From contig OY997589.1 of NCBI GenBank assembly GCA_963921825.1, forward strand, positions 50,958,546 to 51,022,545: a stretch of 64,000 nt of DNA, given 5' to 3'. How positions within the stretch are numbered: position 1 is the stretch's first letter; every line of letters starts with the position of its first letter. Positions 58,230 through 64,000 of the stretch are shown here, one piece after another. The notes beneath the pieces are model-generated. The model was not told the origin of the DNA and ran no database searches. It saw only the letters and a program-made list of their open reading frames with translations. The translations under genes and the position numbers were made by a program. This DNA is from Erodium maritimum. Its lineage: Eukaryota > Streptophyta > Magnoliopsida > Geraniales > Geraniaceae.

Positions 58230-59469
58230 ATGGGATCATTGTCGCATAGATGCTGCAGCAAACAGAAAGTGAAAAGAGGGCTATGGTCTCCTGAAGAAGA
58301 TGAGAAGCTCTTGAACTACATCACCATCCATGGAGGACAACATGGGAGCTGGAGTTGTGTTCCCAAACTAGCTGGTAAGTAATTAATATATTGAGATATT
58401 GTAAAAAACTACCTTAAAGTTTCGTACACAAACAAGTTGATGCACAAAGTTTTGTCCACGCTTTGTGGGTGTATTGATGTTTTGGTCACACTTTTGTGGG
58501 TGCATTTAAGTTTTTCCCACGCTTCCATTCAATCCGGGAAGCAATGCTCAGACCATCATTCTGAACATACCTATCACATCAAAACTTAAAAAGTCGTGGA
58601 CAAACTTTAGGGTAGCCACACAGCGTGGACGAAAGTTTGTGCATCAACTCGTTTGTGGATAAAACTTTAAGGTAGTTTTTGACAATTATCCCTAATATAT
58701 TTGAAGTATACTGTCTTTCTTGTTGATGAAGGATGATGGGTTATGCATGGTTTGATGATCAGGACTGGAGAGGTGTGGAAAGAGTTGTAGATTAAGATGG
58801 ACAAACTACTTGAGGCCAGAGGTGAAGAGAGGCTCATTCTCTGCAGAAGAAGAAGAGATCATCATAGACGTGCATAGGATCCTCGGCAACAGATGGGCTC
58901 AGATTGCCAAGCACCTTCCCGGGAGGACCGACAACGAGGTGAAGAACTTCTGGAACTCTTGCATTAAGAAAAAGCTCATCGCCCAAGGACTAGACCCTGC
59001 TACTCACAATCTCATCTCATCATCCAATCTTCATCATCACCACCACCTCCTCTCACAACCTCCACAGCCAAATCCACCACAAAACCCTTATACTAATACT
59101 AATAACTATGATCTATCTTCCATTTCTTCTTCCTCTTCCATGAACAATGTGGTTGATATGCAATTTGGGGTCTTGAATAATCACATGAGTGTATGGGGGA
59201 GTAGCACTCCTGCTGTATCTTCACCACTACCATTGGTTCAAGCACCAACATCAGCATTACTCTATGATCATGATCAAGTCCTGCATCAGCAGGAGCAACA
59301 ACACTACTACTATGATCATGACATGACCATGCTGAGTAATACATGTAGCTTTGGTGATCAACAGTTGATGGATTCAATCATCTCTGCAAGTGGAATGCAT
59401 GAGCATGACCTCACCACCTCTATCTCTATGGATGATCTGATATCATGCAATTATCAATGCAACTTCTAG
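58230..59469 (+). CDS. R2R3-MYB transcription factor (MYB26/MYB61-like), two exons
   Basis: Exons 58230-58374 and 58763-59469 join in phase (donor G/GTAAGT, acceptor ATCAG/G; the split codon gives Gly49) to give 283 residues ending TAG. The ATG at 58230 gives the MGSLSHRCC start usual for the family; the frame upstream has no ATG start. R2 spans about 14-66 with Trp19, Trp41 and Trp61. R3 spans 69-117 with Phe74, Trp93 and Trp112. The recognition-helix stretches [10 protein letters not shown] and [15 protein letters not shown] are intact, so DNA binding is expected in the nucleus. The C-terminus is His-, Asn- and Ser-rich, then acidic. R3 ([18 protein letters not shown]) resembles MYB26, and KKKL...GLDPATHNL resembles the MYB61/MYB50 group. 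R2 has two extra residues, and the usual second intron is absent. Confidence 0.92.
58393..58692. mobile_element. MULE-type MITE in the MYB intron
   Basis: A 300-bp element flanked by an exact 9-bp direct repeat TAATATATT (58384-58392 and 58693-58701). The ends are inverted repeats: GTAAAAAACTACCTTAAAGTTT at the left pairs with its complement at 58655-58680, and pairing extends through GTTGATGCACAAA and GTCCACGC. No coding content. It makes up most of the 388-bp intron. Confidence 0.85.
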
Positions 59470-59808
59470 ATACAATACTTTTCCATCTACATTTGGTAAC
59501 TAGTATTCCTTGATATATGATCTGAATTTACAAGAAACATAAAACAAGTATATGTATATGTATATGTATAAAAAAAGCAGCACACAACTCAATTTCCTGC
59601 TGTCAAGATTGACATTCCTATATGTACTTTCATCAACACTCAATTTGGAAAGGAAAAACAGACTATTTCTTCATCTTAATTTCTACTAAATATTGTGTCA
59701 AATGAATCTTCCCAGTGTCACTGTCTTGGTGAGATAAACATTTGGTATATATAGAAGAGTGTCTTCACTTTCTTCTCTGTTAGTAGTCAATCATGTCCAT
59801 GGTGAGAT
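59470..59808. other. Intergenic region between convergent MYB and NAC genes
   Basis: 339 bp that must hold both 3' UTRs and polyadenylation sites. It contains a short TATATG microsatellite (about 59549-59571). No transposon was seen. Confidence 0.6.
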
Positions 59809-61776
59809 CTAGAGGGGAGTGGAATGCTCAAAGTGTGAAGAACACAAACTAAATATATCTTCCAATGTGCCATTACCCATTGTGAAATCATGCATAATTT
59901 CTGGCTTTATTGCCTCTGATATATTAAACTGTGGGAAATCTTCTACCTCTAAAGGCGGGTAAGGAAATTGATAGTGAAGACTTCTTCCCATCTCATGAAT
60001 GTCCTGCAGTGGTACACACACATATATTATTAGTCCTTGCTCATAAAGAAAAAACTACTGTCAAATGTCAATGTTGTGCTAGTGCGATCCAGCCTTTTTC
60101 TATATGAAAATCTAATTCAGCTGTATGAAAGTCCTTTTTATGGTAAGAAAAAATAAAGTTGAATGCTTAGACACTTGTTATTGGAGGACAAATCATTTAT
60201 ACCAATTGCTTTGCTAATGGTGAGGGAGTTCAAATTTGAGAGAGGTAGTTGTGGAAAAGAGATATAAAAGCATACAAGAAAAGAGAAATGTAACACAAAT
60301 TATAAGTGAATGCGATTGGCATTGGGAATGGTGAAGAAGAGGATGAAAGATGTTTGAAAGTAAGTAGGGCTGAGTCAGTCAAAAGAATGACTAGATGGTG
60401 AGGAAAGCCATTTAAGATCAAAAGAGATCATCACTTGCTGCTCCTTTAAGATCAAAAAGACAAGTTCAAGGGCTTGTTTTTGTGGGGCAAGATAAGAAAG
60501 CCACAATAATATCACTCATCATCACATAGATATCATCTGTGTGAACATGAAGCTATTAGTGATATGTAAAGCAGAATGTTGCTGGAAATGCAATTATTGG
60601 CAAAGGAAACAATCATGTCATCAACATGAAAAAGAAAGTTGAGAGCCTAAGATTGATAATCATTATGGACATCAAAAGGAATGACACATGCCCTGCTATA
60701 TATGCTTAACCAGTTACCATTTACTTGCCAAACAAAAATAAATAAAAGTTTATTTGAAGAAGTTAATGTTACCGGGATTAGACTTGAGGAGCAATGATCT
60801 ACGCCTATAGAATACATATTGGTTGAACTGTTTGCTTCATCTGAGGTAAATGGAGCTTGCAGATCATCTGCTATGCAAGTGTCAGCCGGTGTCCCTTGAG
60901 TGACATCTGAAGAAGTATCCGCTGGAAACTTTGAATAACACCTTTCATCGACATTTTCATCTTCAGCTTCTCTCCTGCAGGAAGTATCAATTAAATCTGA
61001 AACTTTATCCTCGGAGATCCATGGAGATACATTCTCTAACTTCCTAGTCGGTGCTTCTTCCTTAGTCTTTTCTACGGTTATCGTTTTCTTGCAAACACGG
61101 CACAATGCATAAGAATCCTGCAAATGCAATTAATACATTATTGCAGGGTAATTGATCATGGCTAATGCCTAATATTACCATCAAAGAGTGAAGATTGTTC
61201 TAGCAATAACTAAAATGAAAGAGTAGGAGATAAATACCTGTAAGCTAGTCAAGGCAATGGAAGAAGATAGTTTTTCAATCAAACGATACTCGTGCATCAC
61301 CCAGTTAGTTCGAATGCCATGGGGAGCCCTTCCCCTATAATAAACCAAAGTCTTCTTCATCCCAACAGGCCTCTTGTGGGAATGCACCACCCTGTCTTTG
61401 CCAGTGGCTTTCCAGTATCCAGCTCTAGTTGCCCTGTTAGTTCTTGAACCATGCGGGTATTTTTTGTTCCTTGGGCTGTAGAAGTACCACTCCATATCTT
61501 TGCTTGGTAAAAATGATTTATCTGCATATATATTTCGGAGATACCATGATTTGTACCATACATAAAATATGCCACAACATTATCATATTTCAATAAGAGT
61601 AAGTAATGGAGGTGTGTACCAGGTAAATCCCATGGTTCACATTTGTAGAGATCAACCTCTGGGATAACTTCAAGCTCAATGGTTATGCCACTGATCTTTC
61701 CATGTAAATAGTAAGCAACAAGCTCCTCATCTGTTGGATGGAACCTGAAACCAGGAGGGAGACTCTTGGGTGCCAT
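59809..61776 (-). CDS. NAC-domain transcription factor (NAC057/NAC028-like), four exons
   Basis: Exons on the minus strand: 61776-61620, 61521-61238, 61117-60773 and 60003-59809, with GT donors and AG acceptors and all phases agreeing, giving 326 residues. The start [19 protein letters not shown] is the usual NAC beginning. Subdomains: A ([14 protein letters not shown]), B (residues 21-50), C ([26 protein letters not shown]), D ([24 protein letters not shown]) and E ([12 protein letters not shown]). Together these bind DNA and dimerise. The C-terminal regulatory half is acidic and Ser/Asp-rich and ends in a short Phe/Leu/Asp-rich tail (GTLEDIFSL). Oddities: LHGKISG where KRK is usual, and Cys for Phe in LCRVFKK. 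Group placement is by recognition of the N-terminus and the DEANSS/TLEDIFS tail motifs. Confidence 0.92.
60004..60772 (-). other. Large third intron of the NAC gene
   Basis: 769 bp, donor CCG/GTAACA and acceptor ACTGCAG/GAC. AT-rich, with no repeat or coding frame that I recognise. Confidence 0.7.
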
Positions 61777-61786
61777 TGCACTGTGC

Positions 61787-61849
61787 TTACGTTTGTGTTG
61801 CAGTTGAAGAAATTGCAGTGTCAAAATGAGATGTACCAGAAGAAGACAT
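61787..61849 (-). other. Upstream ORF before the NAC start codon
   Basis: An ATG at 61849 opens a 20-codon frame ([20 protein letters not shown]), ending TAA at 61787. The stop lies ten bases before the NAC ATG. It would be in the 5' UTR if transcription starts upstream of 61850. A uORF this close could reduce initiation at the main start. It could also be an alternative leader, since ACGTAAGC at its end resembles a splice donor. Confidence 0.4.
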
Positions 61850-62690
61850 GATGAAACCAACTAAATATAAGCCACTGTTGGAATGAGAAGCATGACATTG
61901 GACCTTAGGCTTGTGATAATATTACATAGATGCCATGGAATGTGAGGTTTAAGAAAGAAAGACCTCTTAATTAGCAAAAGAAATAAAGAGAGATTGAGGG
62001 TGGTAGATTTGGTGATTATGTTAAGAAATGGGTGGTTAAGGGAAAAGGATAACATAATCAGCATTCTAGAGGTGTAAGCACTTTAATTTCAGCTTTTGAA
62101 GATTCCATGAGTGGAGCATTGTGTGAAAACAAAACTAAAATACAAGTGGATAAGAAAAGAAGCTTCTCTCTAGCTATGTATCTGCTTTTGTCTGCTCACA
62201 AACTAACAAAATGGGAAGGCCCTTCTAAAAGGCTGTGTGGGGCACTACCCCAAAGCACGCAACACTATGTCTCCCTGCCCTTATATTTCATCTTTGATGT
62301 TAGTATAATATACTATCACAACACCACATATTCTCAGCAATCCTTCCCTTTTGCTACTGATCAACTCCTGCATTATCAGGTCATTGAGGACATATATGTT
62401 CACATGCATGCACATGCAGATTTAAGCAAGCTAAGCCCAAATTTTCAAGTGATAGCGACCTGATCATATGTTTTTCGAATCAACTGAAGAAATGCCAAAA
62501 ACAGAATTGGAAAGGAGTGTAGATAACAAAAGCAGAAGAGACACGATGCAGAATTCTCCTAGTTATTGATCTCCTGAAAGAATAATAGTATAACCTTTCC
62601 AGTGTATAAAGCAATTACCACATCTAATATTCAACTGATAGCACTTTCAGTAAAACATATTACTGTATATACAAATGGTTGATAAATTAA
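61850..62690. other. Upstream region of the NAC gene, no other gene recognised
   Basis: Presumed NAC promoter and spacer. The plus-strand 118-codon frame at 62107-62463 has no domain and no coding signature. No clear TATA box was chosen. Confidence 0.4.
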
Positions 62691-62792
62691 TTAAGGGCCT
62701 ACGCTTTTTCCCATGACAGTGGCATATGCCTCTTGGCCTGGCCAATTCAAAGTTATTTTGGTTTCATCATTCAAGCCAGCTTCATTAATTAC
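62691..62792 (-). CDS. Last-exon-like segment of an unrecognised gene
   Basis: On the minus strand an acceptor ATGCAG/G ends at 62793. It is followed by 33 codons reading VINEAGLNDETKITLNWPGQ, then EAYATVMGKSVGP and a TAA at 62691. The residue pattern looks like conserved protein rather than noise, and phase and acceptor agree. I do not recognise the family. The rest of the gene would lie to the right, beyond or around the copia element at 63202. Confidence 0.4.
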   Translation of the reverse strand, partial: VINEAGLNDETKITLNWPGQEAYATVMGKSVGP

Positions 62793-62798
62793 CTGCAT

Positions 62799-63201
62799 AA
62801 CCAAACAATCATGTCTTGTCTTTTAAGGGTCTATCAACGTTTCATCAACATTCAAATTTTATTTCAGATTAAAGTATACAAAAGCTGTATCAGAATATAA
62901 TACATCCGCGTTGCAACATAAACAAGAGAAAGAAATCAAGAATAAAGTAAAATGAATATGTGGTAGTACTAACTAGTAGACAAAACGTGTTTTGTGATAA
63001 ATATAAAAAGGAAAGATATGCGGCTGTAAGTTAATTTCAGCAACAAATTCTTAGTCATAGTCAAATAAATACACAAGTTCAAAACATGAAATCCTAATCT
63101 TCCTTGGTATTAGAGGGAATTTAAGGAGAATTCCATTAATATAGCTAATGATGCTGAAGACCCAATCATGCATATCTTGAAAGGAATTAAACCCAAATTC
63201 C
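62799..63201. other. AT-rich stretch left of the copia LTR
   Basis: Possibly intron or spacer next to the exon-like segment. No feature recognised. The last five bases, ATTCC (63197-63201), would be the copia target duplication, but its partner is outside the window. Confidence 0.4.
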
Positions 63202-63493
63202 TGTCCCCGAAGAACGATGAACAATAAAAGACGATAAAAGAAATAAAGGACACCAGAGATTTATACTGGTTCACTCCCAGAATAGGAGCTACGTCCAGTT
63301 GCCGCTTGCAAAGCTTTCACTATAATCTCCAATGGAGTATTTGATTTACAACCTAATACCACTCTACCCTTTTCTCTCTCACGCACACAATTGTGCTCTG
63401 CCTCACCTTGTACCCTTTTCTCTTCTGATTTTGCTACATACACAACTCTTGTTGTCTTGCTACTTTGCACTTATGAAACACACGGCTACACAG

Positions 63494-63504
63494 CCTTATA
63501 TAGG
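63494..63504 (-). promoter_or_regulatory. TATA box of copia F LTR
   Basis: CCTATATAAGG on the minus strand, 130 bp inside the LTR, a typical place for an LTR promoter. Confidence 0.65.
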
Positions 63505-63700
63505 CACAAAAGAAACAAGTAGGTGAAGTGAGGGCCCACGGGAAGATGAAGAGCCCTTGGTAGGTGAGGTGGGGCCCACAAGTATGTGAAGAGTCTTTGC
63601 AGCCCATGTGATGAATTGGTATTCACACCTAACAATCTCCCACTTGAAGACTAATCTCGATCACCTGTCTTTAAGCATTTACAAGCAGCGGCCCAGCTCT

Positions 63701-64000
63701 TCACTCGGTTAAGCCCACTGAAGTAGTACACAACTTCAGCTTCTCATTTGGCACGACCTTCGTGAACATATCTGCAGGATTCTCATTTCCTGCAATCTTC
63801 TTGAGAACTAGCATCTCGTTCTCCAAAGCCTCTCTGATGAAGTGGTAACGAAGTTGTATATGCTTCGTTCGAGCATGGTACGCCGGGTTCTTTGCCAAGT
63901 GAATGGCGCTCTGGCTGTCGCAGTAAAGAACACTGCCCTTCTGATTATACCCCAACTCCTGTAGAAAGGACTGAAGCCAAATCATCTCCTTTGTAGCCTC
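63701..64000 (-). CDS. Copia pol C-terminus (RNase H) of element F, partial
   Basis: The minus-strand frame is open to the window edge and ends at 63701. It contains YCDSQSAIHLAKNPAYH, ARTKHIQLRYHFIRE and ENPADMFTK, the conserved end of copia RNase H with its catalytic Asp. There is no lesion in the visible 94 codons. This is the C-terminus of a polyprotein whose RT and integrase would be to the right. Confidence 0.92.
   Translation of the reverse strand, partial: EATKEMIWLQSFLQELGYNQKGSVLYCDSQSAIHLAKNPAYHARTKHIQLRYHFIREALENEMLVLKKIAGNENPADMFTKVVPNEKLKLCTTSVGLTE

Larger units (their letters stand above)
63202..64000 (-). mobile_element. 3' end of a Ty1/copia element F, minus strand, running off the window
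   Basis: The 3' LTR (63202-63634) starts on the minus strand with TGTTAGGTGTGAA, directly after the polypurine tract CAAGTGGGAGAT (63635-63646), and ends CGGGGACA at 63202. An RNase H frame follows upstream. The LTR length of 433 bp differs from copia E (1688 bp), so it is another family. The rest of the element is outside the window. Confidence 0.85.

Noticed and set aside
61777..61860. N-terminal extension of the NAC protein in the same frame
   Set aside because: No ATG occurs in that frame upstream. The extension begins with TTG and is Leu-rich, unlike NAC proteins.
62107..62463. A 118-codon plus-strand frame upstream of NAC
   Set aside because: No recognisable domain or codon signature, and AT-rich composition. 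Probably chance.

Overview
The window is plant nuclear DNA, probably from a eudicot. The genes have spliced plant exons (an R2R3-MYB and a NAC transcription factor), the intergenic DNA is AT-rich, and most of the sequence is nested LTR retrotransposons with the plant-type initiator-tRNA-Met primer site TGGTATCAGAGC. Nothing seen identifies the species. There is no bacterial-type gene, CRISPR array, tRNA or rRNA.

Layout. (1) Positions 1-6400 hold DNA transposons that look Mutator-like (MULE): the end of one long-TIR element (1-737), a 2.0 kb element with a 9-bp target duplication (1083-3124) carrying a 425-bp relative inside it (1322-1746), and a 1.8 kb relative of the first element (3828-5632) with a 10-bp duplication and four internal tandem units of about 285 bp. 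(2) 6400-10010 is decayed coding-like sequence split by a 2.39 kb minus-strand solo LTR (7235-9624, TSD ATACG). (3) 10012-34405 is one Ty3/gypsy element (A) opened by a scrambled composite insertion (B, 16321-30680, TSD TCACT). B is itself opened by a young Ty1/copia element (E, 20042-28498, TSD TTTAT). (4) 34406-39703 is old repeat-derived DNA with a decayed reverse-strand gene resembling a PIF/Harbinger accessory protein. (5) 39704-57642 is a second gypsy nest: chromodomain element C (gag, protease, RT, RNase H, integrase and chromodomain all recognisable but broken; TSD GATAA), with element D inserted in its 3' LTR. D has an intact 420-residue gag and a collapsed pol. (6) 57643-63200 is the genic part: a two-exon R2R3-MYB gene (+) converging on a four-exon NAC gene (-), and an unrecognised last-exon-like segment. 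(7) 63202-64000 is the 3' end of another copia element on the minus strand.

The gypsy elements A, B, C, D and the solo LTR are related families (same LTR ends TGT...GGGCGTGACA, same PBS and polypurine tract). Elements A and D keep gag but share a collinear, shrunken pol. This is the organisation known as TR-GAG, so they would depend on a pol supplied by an element such as an intact relative of C. Two shared structures are not explained by normal annotation: a tandem hairpin unit (CCGAC-N5-GTCGG then TAAAACG) placed differently in each family, and a candidate splice-donor/acceptor pair at matching places in every LTR.

Both genes are regulators. The NAC protein resembles the NAC057/NAC028 group and the MYB resembles the MYB26/MYB61 type. 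Both assignments are by recognition of sequence, not by a search.
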